From positions 71,263 to 135,262 of the forward strand of contig NZ_BAAAHE010000010.1 in NCBI RefSeq assembly GCF_039525035.1: a stretch of DNA of 64,000 bases, written 5' to 3'. The stretch is from Sporichthya brevicatena. GTDB lineage: Bacteria; Actinomycetota; Actinomycetes; Sporichthyales; Sporichthyaceae. The number at the start of each line of letters is the position of its first letter. Position 1 is the stretch's first letter. Shown here piece by piece: positions 38,103-48,177 of this stretch. Both the position numbers and the translations under genes were made by a program. The notes beneath the pieces are model-generated. The model had not been told where the DNA came from and did not search any database. It saw only the letters and a program-made list of their open reading frames with translations.

Positions 38103-39041
38103 ATGACCGCGGTGTCCGAACCCCGCGCCCTTTCCGACTCCGCCGCACGTCAACTCGCGAATGCGACGAAGACGCCGGCGCAGATGGACTCCATCACGCC
38201 GCGGTGGCTCGTCCACCTGCTGCAGTGGGTCCCCGTCGAGGCGGGCATCTACCGCCTCAACCGCGTGAAGAACACGGACGAGACCGTCAACGTCGCCTGC
38301 CCCGGCCGCGACGAGTCCGAGCTTCCGCAGTCGTTCGTCGACTACGACGAGAACGCGCGGGAGTACTTCCTCAACTCGGTCGCGACCGTGCTGGACGTCC
38401 ACACCCGCGTCTCGGACCTGTACTCCAGCCCGTACGACCAGATCGCCGAGCAGCTCCGCCTCACGATCGAGGCCATCAAGGAGCGCCAGGAGGGCGAGCT
38501 GATCAACAACCCGGACTACGGGTTGCTGACCCAGTGCGCGCCGAACCAGCGCATCCGGTCCCGCACGGGCGCCCCGACGCCGGACGACCTCGACGACCTG
38601 CTCGTGAAGGTCTGGAAGGAGCCCTCGTTCTTCCTGGCCCACCCGCGCGCGATCGCGGCGTTCGGCCGCGAGTGCACCCGGCGGGGGACCCCGCCGCCGA
38701 CCATCTCGATGTTCGGCTCGCAGTTCATCACCTGGCGCGGACTGCCGCTCGTGCCCTCGGACAAGGTGCCGATCGCGGCCGACAACACCACCTCGATCCT
38801 GCTGATGCGGGTCGGCGAGCGCCGGCAGGGCGTCGTGGGGCTGTACCAGCCGGGCCTCACCGGCGAGCAGAGCCCGGGGCTGTCCGTGCGGTTCATGGGG
38901 ATCACCCGGGACGCGATCGCCTCGTACCTGATCTCGCTGTACTGCTCGCTCGCGATCCTCACCGAGAGCGCCCTCGGCGTGCTCGACGGCGTCGCGGTCG
39001 ACAAGTACCACGCCTACGACGACAAGTACGCCAAGAAGTGA
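38103..39041 (+). CDS. Family 2A encapsulin nanocompartment shell protein
   Basis: 312-residue HK97-fold shell protein of the SrpI/major membrane protein I (MMP-I) type; many copies self-assemble into an icosahedral protein shell. Recognised by its overall similarity to MMP-I: MDSITPRWLVHLLQWVPVEAGIYRLNRV, VDYDENAREYFLNSVATVLDVHTRVSDLYSSPYDQIAEQLRLTIEAIKERQEGELINN, and the C-terminal VRFMGITRDAIASYLISLYCSLAILTESALGVLDGV. Length fits the family (about 300-310). ATG 38103 is chosen because AGGAG lies 7 nt upstream; a GTG two codons earlier is less likely. The stop overlaps the GTG of the cysteine desulfurase, the known cargo of this encapsulin class. Confidence 0.93.
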   Translation: MTAVSEPRALSDSAARQLANATKTPAQMDSITPRWLVHLLQWVPVEAGIYRLNRVKNTDETVNVACPGRDESELPQSFVDYDENAREYFLNSVATVLDVHTRVSDLYSSPYDQIAEQLRLTIEAIKERQEGELINNPDYGLLTQCAPNQRIRSRTGAPTPDDLDDLLVKVWKEPSFFLAHPRAIAAFGRECTRRGTPPPTISMFGSQFITWRGLPLVPSDKVPIAADNTTSILLMRVGERRQGVVGLYQPGLTGEQSPGLSVRFMGITRDAIASYLISLYCSLAILTESALGVLDGVAVDKYHAYDDKYAKK

Positions 39042-41314
39042 CCGCCGGTCTCGGGGACTTCCCCGGCCCCGTGCCGGCCGGCCTGCCCGACGAGGCGACG
39101 CTGACCCGGATGGCCGCCGAGTTCTTCGGTGCACTCGGCGGCACGTCCGGTGCTGTCCCGTCCGGTGCTGTCCCGTCCGGGGCCGTGCCGCCGGGCAGTG
39201 TTCCGGCTGAGGCTCCGTCAGAAGTCAACGCGATGGAGCCGACCCCGGCGGCGCTCGACACCCCGAGCGCGCCCGGGCTGCCCAGCCCGCCGCGGCTGGA
39301 CCCGCCCGGTGCGGCCGGCGGTGCCTCGACGACCGGGGCCGCGCAGTACGCGGCAGCCCCGCTCGCGCACGGGGAGTTCACCCCGCCGTGGCTGTCGCCG
39401 GTCCCGCCGCCCGGCGAGGCCGTGCCCGCCGGTGGTCCGGCGCTGCCGGGCAGCGCGATGGCGTCCGCCCCGCCGCCCGCGACCAGGCCCGGCACCACGG
39501 GCGGTTCCACCACCGGTGGGACGCAGTACGCTGACTCCGCCGGCCACCAGCAGGGCAACCCGTTCGGCGACACCACCGTGACGGCCCCGGGCCTGCCGGA
39601 CATCCCGAGCCTCGCGGCACTGGCCGCTCTGGCGCTGGGGCAGCCCGCCCCGGCCCCGACGTCGGCGGCCGAGCCGCAGACCCCGGCGGCGCCTGGCTCG
39701 ACGACCTTCCCGGCGCCGGAGCTCTCCGACGGGCGCGCTCCGAACTCGCGCACCGGGGACGGGCGTCCGCACGCCGCCGAGTCGGCTCCGGAGTACAGCT
39801 CGGCGTTCGGTGCCGATCCGTTCGGTGCGACGGACGTCGTGGTGCCGCAGCTCCCGGAGATCCCCGCCCTGGCGGCCCTCGCGACCCCGACGTTGCCCGA
39901 GGCGCCGGCCGGGTCGCCGCCGATCTCCGCGCCCTCGACGCCGTACTCCTTCCTGGGCGAGGCCGCGGGCTATCCGTCCGCGGGCGGGGCCCTGCCGGCG
40001 TACACCGCGCCCCGGCCCGAGGGTGGGCGTCCGCTCCCGCACCCCGGCCACGGTGAGTTCGACGTCGAGGCGGTCCGGCGGGACTTCCCGATCCTGTCCG
40101 AGACCGTCAACGGCCGGCCTCTGGTCTGGTTCGACAACGCGGCGACGACGCAGAAGCCGCAGGCGGTCATCGACCGGCTCGCGTACTTCTACGCGCACGA
40201 GAACTCGAACATCCACCGGGCGGCGCACGAGCTCGCGGCGCGGTCGACCGACGCCTACGAGGGTGCGCGCGACAAGGTCGCGCGGTTCCTCGGGGCGTCC
40301 TCCAGCGACGAGATCGTCTTCGTCCGCGGGGCGACCGAGGCCATCAACCTGGTCGCGGCGGCCTGGGGGCGCAAGCACATCGGCGCCGGGGACGAGATCG
40401 TGATCTCCCACCTGGAGCACCACGCGAACATCGTTCCGTGGCAGGAGCTGGCCAAGCAGACCGGCGCCGTGCTGAAGGTGATCCCGGTCGACTCCGACGG
40501 CCAGATTCTGATGGACCGTTACACCGATCTGCTCTCGGACCGGACCAAGCTCGTCTCGATCACGCAGGTCTCCAACGCGCTGGGCACCGTGGTGCCGGTT
40601 CAGGAGGTCGCGGAGCTCGCGCACCGCGCCGGGGCCAAGGTGCTCGTCGACGGCGCGCAGTCGGTTCCGCACCTGCGGGTGAACGTCCAGGACCTGGGCG
40701 CGGACTTCTTCGCGTTCTCGGGGCACAAGATCTTCGCCCCGACCGGCGTCGGTGCGCTCTACGTCCGCGACGACGTCGCGGAGGAGATGGGCGTCTACCA
40801 GACCGGCGGCAACATGATCCGCGACGTCACGCTCGAGCGGTCGCTGTTCCACCACGCCCCGATGAAGTTCGAGGCCGGCACGGGCACGATCGCCGACGCC
40901 GTCGGCCTCGGTGCGGCGCTCGACTACCTGGAGCGCATCGGGTTCGAGAACGCCGCGGCCTACGAGCACTCGCTGCTCGAGTACGGCATGCGCCTGCTCA
41001 AGGACGTGCCCGGGCTGACGCTGATCGGCACCGCGCCGGACAAGGCCAGCGTCATGTCGTTCGTGCTCGACGGCTACTCGCCGGAGCAGGTCGGCTCCGC
41101 CCTGAACGCCGAGGGCATCGCGGTGCGGTCGGGCCACCACTGCGCGCAGCCGATCCTGCGCCGGTACGGCCTCGAGGCGACGGTCCGACCGTCGCTCGCG
41201 TTCTACAACACCTGCGCGGAGATCGATCACCTGGTGACGGTCCTGCACCGGCTCGCCGCCGACGGTGGCGGCGCGTCCCGCCGGGGCCAGGGGACGACCG
41301 ACCCCGCTCCCTGA
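39038..41314 (+). CDS. Encapsulin cargo cysteine desulfurase, SufS-like, with long N-terminal extension
   Basis: 758-residue PLP enzyme releasing sulfur from cysteine. Residues 341-740 form the SufS-type (group II) desulfurase: GRPLVWFDNAATTQKPQ, the PLP lysine in SGHK (Lys564) and the persulfide-forming Cys702 in RSGHHCAQP. Residues 1-340 are disordered and Pro/Ala/Gly-rich, with three SGAVP units (37-51), two copies of a TTG..QYA box (about 98-105 and 158-165) and two copies of a PFG...LP-D/E-IP-S/A-LAALA box (175-198 and 261-284). Such N-termini direct cargo into family 2A encapsulins. The GTG start overlaps the shell-gene stop (GTGA). The frame is open far upstream, which is only shadow. 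Confidence 0.92.
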   Translation: MTAGLGDFPGPVPAGLPDEATLTRMAAEFFGALGGTSGAVPSGAVPSGAVPPGSVPAEAPSEVNAMEPTPAALDTPSAPGLPSPPRLDPPGAAGGASTTGAAQYAAAPLAHGEFTPPWLSPVPPPGEAVPAGGPALPGSAMASAPPPATRPGTTGGSTTGGTQYADSAGHQQGNPFGDTTVTAPGLPDIPSLAALAALALGQPAPAPTSAAEPQTPAAPGSTTFPAPELSDGRAPNSRTGDGRPHAAESAPEYSSAFGADPFGATDVVVPQLPEIPALAALATPTLPEAPAGSPPISAPSTPYSFLGEAAGYPSAGGALPAYTAPRPEGGRPLPHPGHGEFDVEAVRRDFPILSETVNGRPLVWFDNAATTQKPQAVIDRLAYFYAHENSNIHRAAHELAARSTDAYEGARDKVARFLGASSSDEIVFVRGATEAINLVAAAWGRKHIGAGDEIVISHLEHHANIVPWQELAKQTGAVLKVIPVDSDGQILMDRYTDLLSDRTKLVSITQVSNALGTVVPVQEVAELAHRAGAKVLVDGAQSVPHLRVNVQDLGADFFAFSGHKIFAPTGVGALYVRDDVAEEMGVYQTGGNMIRDVTLERSLFHHAPMKFEAGTGTIADAVGLGAALDYLERIGFENAAAYEHSLLEYGMRLLKDVPGLTLIGTAPDKASVMSFVLDGYSPEQVGSALNAEGIAVRSGHHCAQPILRRYGLEATVRPSLAFYNTCAEIDHLVTVLHRLAADGGGASRRGQGTTDPAP
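39146..39190 (+). repeat. Three tandem 15-bp units in the desulfurase N-terminus
   Basis: Units at 39146-39160, 39161-39175 and 39176-39190, the first two identical, each encoding SGAVP. They lie in the disordered cargo region and suggest recent slippage or expansion. Confidence 0.8.
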
Positions 41315-41342
41315 GAGCCGGGCCCGCCGGCCCGCAAAGCAC

Positions 41343-41382
41343 GAGGTGCCCGCCCCCGGATTTGTACGGGGTCGGGCACCTC
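41343..41382 (+). terminator. Strong terminator after the encapsulin operon
   Basis: GAGGTGCCCG (41343-41352) pairs perfectly with CGGGCACCTC (41373-41382), and CCCCG/CGGGG extend the stem inside. It sits 28 nt after the desulfurase stop and closes a two-gene unit. Confidence 0.9.
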
Positions 41383-41606
41383 CTTGCGGCGGCGGGCGCT
41401 CACCGATCGCGCCTGCGCGCGCGGAGCGCGCGGCGCGCGAGCTGCTCTCGCCGCCGGTCGCCGGGCGTCACCCGAGGGCGTCGCTGCCGGCGATCGTGAT
41501 CAGTGCAACGAGCGAGGCCGGAAAAGGTCACGCCCGCCGATCTCCCGCGCGTGTCGCGCGCACAGCTCGCGGACGTAGGCTCGGCCGCAGCCGAGAGGAG
41601 CGAGCG

Positions 41607-42218
41607 ATGGCCGGCAGGACGCGCACGGTGCGGTGGAGTGCACCGGCGATCGCGGCGGCGCTGCTGCTGTCCGCGTGCGGGGACGACGCCGACGAGGCCA
41701 CCGGCCGCACGTCCGGCATGCCGACCGCCGCGGCCATCGTCGACCCGGCGACCGGACCGACGACGGATGCACCGGAGGCCGAAACCGGTTCCGGTGCCCG
41801 GGTGAACACCGTGCTGCCCGCCGTCGATGTCGTCCGCGTCGCGCGCGACGAGAAGGTCGCGCTGCGCGCCCTCGCGCCGGCCGGAAAGCCGGTGCTGCTG
41901 TGGTTCTGGGCTCCGCACTGCACCTTCTGTCGCGGGGAGGCGCCGGACCTGATCGCGTTCGCGAAGGAGCACGGCGACCGCATCACGGTGCTCGGGCTCG
42001 GCGCGCAGGACGATCTCGACCAGGCGAAGGGCTTCCTCGCCGACACCGGCACCGAGGGCCTGGAGATGGTCTGGGACGCCGGCGGGAAGACCTGGGTGCA
42101 CTTCAAGGTCACGAACCAGCCGACCGTCCTCGTGATCGACGCGCAGGGCAAGGTCAGCCGGAAGTGGTTCCGGGACTTCGACGCCGACGCGATCCTGCGC
42201 GCCGCCCGGCTCACCTGA
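41607..42218 (+). CDS. Lipoprotein thioredoxin (TlpA/ResA-like)
   Basis: 203-residue exported thiol-disulfide protein. A signal peptide with lipobox LLLSACG (lipidated Cys24) is followed by a linker rich in Ala/Thr/Pro, then a thioredoxin fold with the active site WAPHCTFCRGE (Cys105, Cys108) and the cis-proline loop NQPTVLVID. ATG 41607 is chosen for GAGGAG upstream and because it gives the signal peptide. TAGGCT at 41576-41581 may be its -10 box. It is followed 13 nt later by the CcdA-like gene, which would supply its electrons. Confidence 0.9.
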   Translation: MAGRTRTVRWSAPAIAAALLLSACGDDADEATGRTSGMPTAAAIVDPATGPTTDAPEAETGSGARVNTVLPAVDVVRVARDEKVALRALAPAGKPVLLWFWAPHCTFCRGEAPDLIAFAKEHGDRITVLGLGAQDDLDQAKGFLADTGTEGLEMVWDAGGKTWVHFKVTNQPTVLVIDAQGKVSRKWFRDFDADAILRAARLT

Positions 42219-42231
42219 GGACCGGTCGGAC

Positions 42232-43113
42232 GTGCTCGACGCCCCGGTCGGGTTCGCCTTCAGCGCCGGCACCGTCGCGGCGTTCAACCCGTGCGGGTTC
42301 GCGCTGCTGCCGGCGTACCTGTCGGTTTTCCTCGCCGGGCCGGGCGACGCCGAGAACGCCGACGGGGCAAGGGAATCCGGCCGGCCCACTCTCGCCCGCG
42401 CGGCCGTCGTCGCGGCCGTGGTGGCGTCCGGGTTCGCGCTGGTGTTCGGGATCGCCGGCCTGCTGATCTCGCAGACCGCGGTCACCGTCCAGCGCTGGAC
42501 GCCGTGGCTGAGCGTCGGCATCGGGATCGCGCTCGTGCCGGCCGGGATCGCGATGATGCGCGGCTGGACGCCGAAGTTGCGCCTGCCCGCGGTGCGGGGC
42601 GTGCGCGCGGACGGCGGGATCCCCGCGATGTTCGCGTTCGGCGTCTCCTACGCCGTCGTCTCGCTCTCGTGCACGATCCCCGCGTTCCTGGTCTCGGTCG
42701 TCGGCACGTTCTCCGACGACGACCTCGCGGGTGGACTCGTCGTGTTCGGCGCGTACACGGCGGGGATGGCGTCGGTGCTGGTCGTGCTCACCGTCGTCGT
42801 CGCGCTCGCGCGGCAGACGCTGCTGGCCCGGATTCGTCGTGTGCTCCCGTACGTGAATCTCGCCGCGGGGACGCTGGCCGTCCTCGCGGGGGCGTACGTC
42901 GCCTACTACGGCTGGTACGAGATCCGGATCGAGCGCGGGGCGGACCCGCCCGAGGGGCCGATCACGCTGGTGGGGGACTGGTCGGGCTCGGTGACCACGT
43001 GGGTGTCCGAGGCCGGGAACGCGGCGGTCCTGGTCGGCGCGGGTGTGGCGCTGGTCGCGGTGGTGGCCGTCGCGGTCCGCTCCCGGCGCGCTGTGGAAGG
43101 ATCGCGTCAGTAG
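42232..43113 (+). CDS. ccdA: CcdA/DsbD-like transmembrane electron carrier
   Basis: 293-residue polytopic protein that moves reducing equivalents from cytoplasmic thioredoxin to extracytoplasmic thioredoxin-like proteins. The two conserved cysteines are in FNPCGFALLPAYL (helix 1) and SLSCTIPAFLVS (helix 4), the arrangement diagnostic of the family. About six or seven hydrophobic helices. GTG start with AGGACCGG upstream. It forms a reducing relay with the lipoprotein thioredoxin before it; no cytochrome c genes are nearby to say that heme ligation is the purpose. Confidence 0.88.
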   Translation: MLDAPVGFAFSAGTVAAFNPCGFALLPAYLSVFLAGPGDAENADGARESGRPTLARAAVVAAVVASGFALVFGIAGLLISQTAVTVQRWTPWLSVGIGIALVPAGIAMMRGWTPKLRLPAVRGVRADGGIPAMFAFGVSYAVVSLSCTIPAFLVSVVGTFSDDDLAGGLVVFGAYTAGMASVLVVLTVVVALARQTLLARIRRVLPYVNLAAGTLAVLAGAYVAYYGWYEIRIERGADPPEGPITLVGDWSGSVTTWVSEAGNAAVLVGAGVALVAVVAVAVRSRRAVEGSRQ

Positions 43114-43134
43114 TTTCGTGGGAGGACCGGGGTT

Positions 43135-44715
<1,581 letters not shown>

Positions 44716-44865
44716 GCCGCTTACCGTTCGGCCATCGTACGAACGGATGAGGGCAAAGTCGGACATACCGACGGTTCGCGGACGATCACGGAACCGGCCT
44801 GCTTCCGGCCCCGTCACAGTGCCATTCGCCGACAGGAAGTCGGCAGTGGGACAGGGGCAGCAGTC

Positions 44866-45210
44866 ATGGGCACGATCACCAGCATCGTCGCGGGTTGGAA
44901 CGACTTCGCCACGGAGAACGGCACCGTGCACGACAACAGCACGCTGGTGCTGCAGGGTGGCGCGATCCTCGTCCTGGTGCTGAGCCTGTACGCGGTCTAC
45001 AACGTCGCCGCCGTGATGGTGAACGCCGCCCGGCGCACCGTTCGCGGCACCGTCCACGGCGTCGCGAACGTCGGCCAGGCCGTCGCCCGCACCGCCGGCC
45101 GCAAGCCCGAGGTCGCGGTCCCGACCGTCACCGTCCCGGTCCCGCGCATCGCGGTCGACCTGGGTACCGGCCGCCCGATCGTCCACCGCGAGGTCGCGAA
45201 GGTCGGCTGA
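44866..45210 (+). CDS. Small single-pass membrane protein, unknown
   Basis: 114 residues with one transmembrane segment (about residues 28-51, VLQGGAILVLVLSLYAVYNVAAVM) followed by a basic cytoplasmic-type tail containing NAARRTVRGTVHGVANVGQAVARTAGRK and a Val/Pro-rich end. No family recognised. It is isolated: 150 nt after guaA and ended by a bidirectional hairpin. ATG start with a weak GGGGCAGCAG upstream. Confidence 0.7.
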   Translation: MGTITSIVAGWNDFATENGTVHDNSTLVLQGGAILVLVLSLYAVYNVAAVMVNAARRTVRGTVHGVANVGQAVARTAGRKPEVAVPTVTVPVPRIAVDLGTGRPIVHREVAKVG

Positions 45211-45248
45211 GCCCGCCGGGTTCGCCGCGCCGGGTTCGCAGCAAGTTT

Positions 45249-45289
45249 CGCCGAAGGGGTCACCGTGGGGGGCGGTGGCCCCTTCGGCG
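45249..45289. terminator. Bidirectional terminator
   Basis: CGCCGAAGGGG (45249-45259) pairs perfectly with CCCCTTCGGCG (45279-45289), with six more near-perfect pairs inside. It separates the convergent 44866 gene and the ABC exporter and can serve both. Confidence 0.85.
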
Positions 45290-45311
45290 TTAAACCCGAA
45301 ACCCTTTCCTT

Positions 45312-45349
45312 GGAGATGTCATCTCCAGTGCAGATGTCATCTCCAGTGC
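45312..45349. repeat. Tandem copies of the GATGTCATC palindrome
   Basis: An 18-bp unit (AGATGTCATCTCCAGTGC) is repeated at 45314-45331 and 45332-45349. Its core is the same palindrome as the 23-bp one at 26403-26425. The pair lies between the terminator and the exporter stop codon (45355). Confidence 0.85.
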
Positions 45350-45354
45350 AGGGG

Positions 45355-47226
45355 TCAGGCGGCCTGGTCGGCGAACTGGGTGCGGTAGAGCTCGGCGTAG
45401 CGGCCGCCGGCGGCGAGGAGGCGGGCGTGGGGGCCGCGTTCGACGACCCGGCCGTCCTCGACGACGAGGATCTCGTCGGCGGCGCGGATCGTGGAGAGCC
45501 GGTGGGCGATGACGATCGCGGTCCGGCCGGCGAGGGCCTCGCCGAGGGCGGCCTGGACCGCGGCCTCGGAGGTGGAGTCCAGGTGGGCGGTCGCCTCGTC
45601 GAGGATCACGATGCACGGCTGGGCGAGCAGGAGGCGCGCGATCGTCAGACGCTGCCGCTCGCCGCCGGACAGGCGGTAGCCGCGCTCGCCGACGACGGTG
45701 TCGAGGCCGTCGGGCAGGGCGCGGATCAGGTCGGTCAGGCGGGCGCGCTCCAGGGCCTCCCAGAGCTCGTCCTCGCTCGCCTCCGGGCGCGCCAGGAGCA
45801 GGTTCGCGCGGATGCTCTCGTGGAACAGGTGGCCGTCCTGGGTGACCATGCCGAGCGCGGCGCGCAGGTCGGCGGACGCGACGTCCCGGACGTCGACGCC
45901 GCCGATCCGGACCGCGCCGGAGTCGACGTCGTAGAGCCGAGGGATGAGGCTCGCGATCGTCGACTTCCCGGCGCCGGAGGAGCCGACGAGTGCGACCATC
46001 GCGCCGGGTTCGACGGTGAACGAGACGCCGTGGAGGACCTCGACGCCGCCGCGGGTGTCGAGCACGGCGACCTCCTCGAGCGAGGCGAGCGAGACCTTGT
46101 CGGCCGCCGGGTAGGCGAAGTGGACGTCGGACAGCTCCACCGACAGCGGCCCGTCGGGCAGCGGCTTCGGGTCCTCGGGCTCGGCGATCAGCGGCGGCAG
46201 ATCGAGGACCTCGAAGACCCGCTCGAAGCTCACCAGCGCGCTCATGATGTCGACGCGCGCCGAGGCGAGCGCGGTCAGCGGCGCGTAGAGCCGGGTCAGC
46301 AGCAGGGCGAGGGTGACGACGGCGCCGGCTTCGAGGTCGCCGCGGAGGGCGAAGTAGCCGCCGAGCCCGTAGACGAGGGCGAGCGCCAGGGCGGAGACGA
46401 GCGTCAGCGCGCTGATGAAGATCCACTGCGCCATCGCGGACTTCACGCCGATGTCGCGCACGCGGCCGGCGCGCGCGGCGAATTCCGCGGACTCGACGTG
46501 CGGGCGGCCGAAGAGCTTCACCAGCGTCGCGCCGGGGGCGGAGAAGCGCTCGGTCATCTGGTTCGTCATGGCGGCGTTGTGGGCGGCGGCCTCGCGCTGC
46601 ATCGACGCCAGTCGGCGCCCGACGTGCCGCGCGGGGAGGACGAACGCCGGCAGCAGAATCAGCGCCAGCACGGTCACCTGCCACGACAACCGGGCCATGA
46701 CGACGACCGTCAGCAGCAGCGTCACGGTGTTCGCGACGACACCCGACAGCACGGTGGAGAAGGCGCGCTGTGCCCCGATGACGTCGTTGTTCAGTCGGCT
46801 CACCAGTGCGCCGGTGCGGGTCCGGGTGAAGAACGCGACCGGCATGCGCTGCACGTGGTCGAAGACCGCGGTCCGCAGGTGGAAGATCAGGCCCTCGCCG
46901 ATCCGGGCCGACAGCAGCCGGTTGACGACGCCCAGGACGGCCTCGGCGACCGCGATGCCCGCGATGACGACCGCCAGGCCGACGACGACGCCGGTCGAGC
47001 GCTTCTCGATGATCGCGTCGACGACGTAGCCGGCGAGCAGCGGAGTCGCGACCGTCAGGAGCGCCAGCACGACGGACAGGATCAGGAACGCCACCAGCGC
47101 GCGCCGGTGCGGCCGTGCGAAGCCGAGGATGCGCCGCGCGGTGGCCCGCGAGAACGTCCGCGGCTGCTGACCGTCCATGTGCGCCGCGCGCCAGGCCGAG
47201 GTCCAGGCGGCCATCTCCATGCTCAT
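45355..47226 (-). CDS. ABC exporter (fused permease and ATPase)
   Basis: 623-residue half-transporter of the MsbA/MDR type. Residues about 35-330 contain six transmembrane helices; the nucleotide-binding domain has Walker A GSSGAGKST, signature LSGGERQRLTIAR, Walker B CIVILDEATAHLD and the H-loop IAHRLSTI. The coupling-helix region and VAFFTRTRTGALVSRLNNDV are typical. The NBD has a charged insert just before the P-loop (KVSLASLEEVAVLDTRGG). Substrate unknown (lipid or drug). ATG 47226 with AGGGAG upstream. Alone on its strand, so probably a homodimer. Confidence 0.92.
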   Translation of the reverse strand: MSMEMAAWTSAWRAAHMDGQQPRTFSRATARRILGFARPHRRALVAFLILSVVLALLTVATPLLAGYVVDAIIEKRSTGVVVGLAVVIAGIAVAEAVLGVVNRLLSARIGEGLIFHLRTAVFDHVQRMPVAFFTRTRTGALVSRLNNDVIGAQRAFSTVLSGVVANTVTLLLTVVVMARLSWQVTVLALILLPAFVLPARHVGRRLASMQREAAAHNAAMTNQMTERFSAPGATLVKLFGRPHVESAEFAARAGRVRDIGVKSAMAQWIFISALTLVSALALALVYGLGGYFALRGDLEAGAVVTLALLLTRLYAPLTALASARVDIMSALVSFERVFEVLDLPPLIAEPEDPKPLPDGPLSVELSDVHFAYPAADKVSLASLEEVAVLDTRGGVEVLHGVSFTVEPGAMVALVGSSGAGKSTIASLIPRLYDVDSGAVRIGGVDVRDVASADLRAALGMVTQDGHLFHESIRANLLLARPEASEDELWEALERARLTDLIRALPDGLDTVVGERGYRLSGGERQRLTIARLLLAQPCIVILDEATAHLDSTSEAAVQAALGEALAGRTAIVIAHRLSTIRAADEILVVEDGRVVERGPHARLLAAGGRYAELYRTQFADQAA

Positions 47227-47343
47227 GCCGAGCTCCCTGCTCTCCGACCCCGGGCGGGGGTCCTGGGCAACGTAACGCCGGGGAGCGGCCTGGCACTCCC
47301 GAATTACGGCGCCCGATGCACGGCGCCCGCGCCGGGCAGGTGA

Positions 47344-48120
47344 TCAGCGCAGGCGGAGCTGCTCGTAGACCACCGCGGCGCGGGCGAGCTCGTGGAAGTA
47401 CTTGATGAGCGTGACGCAGAACCCGACCCCGCCGGCCCCGACGACCAGGACCCCCGCGGAGGCCCACAGCGTCGCGAGCGAGCGCTGGGGCGCGCGGGGA
47501 CGGGTCGCGAGGCGGGTGGCGCCGTCGGAGACGTCGACCGCGGGGGCGTCCGGTTCGAGGTCGGCACCGGGGCCGCTCGGAACCGACGCGACGCCGCCGG
47601 GCAGGACCTCCTCGTCGAGCCAGGCCGGGTCGTCCTCCTCGGCGCCCTCGACCGGGCCGCCGGCCGCCTCGGAGAGCTGCGCCGCGCGGTTGCCCTCCAG
47701 CGCGAGGATCAGCGAGGCACCGCCCATCAGGAGGAAGAGCGCGATCTTGCCGTAGAGCGCGTAGTAGTACGGCAGCCCGTACGGCTGGTCCTCCAGGCCG
47801 TTGAAGTCGCCGCCGGAGAACGGCGGGTCGTAGATCGCCTGCTGGAACAGCAGGTAGGTGCCGGTCCCGAGGGTGAGGACGAACGTCGCCCACAGAACGC
47901 CGAACACGAGCTCCCGGCGGACCTGGAGCTCGTGCAGGAACGACGCGGAGGGGACCTTGCGCAGCGCCGGGACGGCGAGGAAGGCGACCAGCACGCAGCT
48001 GATCAGCCAGAACACCGCCGTGACGACGTGCGCCTGGAGCATGAGGACGTCGAGGACGTTACCGTCGGCCTGCGGGATCTGGTCGGCCGGACCGGTCGTC
48101 GCCGCGATTCGGGCGTGCAC
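47344..48120 (-). CDS. Polytopic membrane protein, four predicted helices
   Basis: 258 residues with hydrophobic segments at about 24-50, 70-90, 118-140 and 214-236, and an acidic Pro-rich cytoplasmic loop between the third and fourth. The first half (LMLQAHVVTAVFWLISCVLVAFLAV, RRELVFGVLWATFVLTLGTGTYLLF) resembles CopD-like or heme-handling four-helix membrane proteins, but I cannot fix a family. GTG start with AGGAG 8 nt upstream. It may share a transcript with the two genes upstream of it. Confidence 0.7.
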   Translation of the reverse strand: MHARIAATTGPADQIPQADGNVLDVLMLQAHVVTAVFWLISCVLVAFLAVPALRKVPSASFLHELQVRRELVFGVLWATFVLTLGTGTYLLFQQAIYDPPFSGGDFNGLEDQPYGLPYYYALYGKIALFLLMGGASLILALEGNRAAQLSEAAGGPVEGAEEDDPAWLDEEVLPGGVASVPSGPGADLEPDAPAVDVSDGATRLATRPRAPQRSLATLWASAGVLVVGAGGVGFCVTLIKYFHELARAAVVYEQLRLR

Positions 48121-48177
48121 AGGGTGAACTCCTGCCTGGAGAGGGCCGCCCCGGGACGGCGGCCGCTCCCCAGCAAC

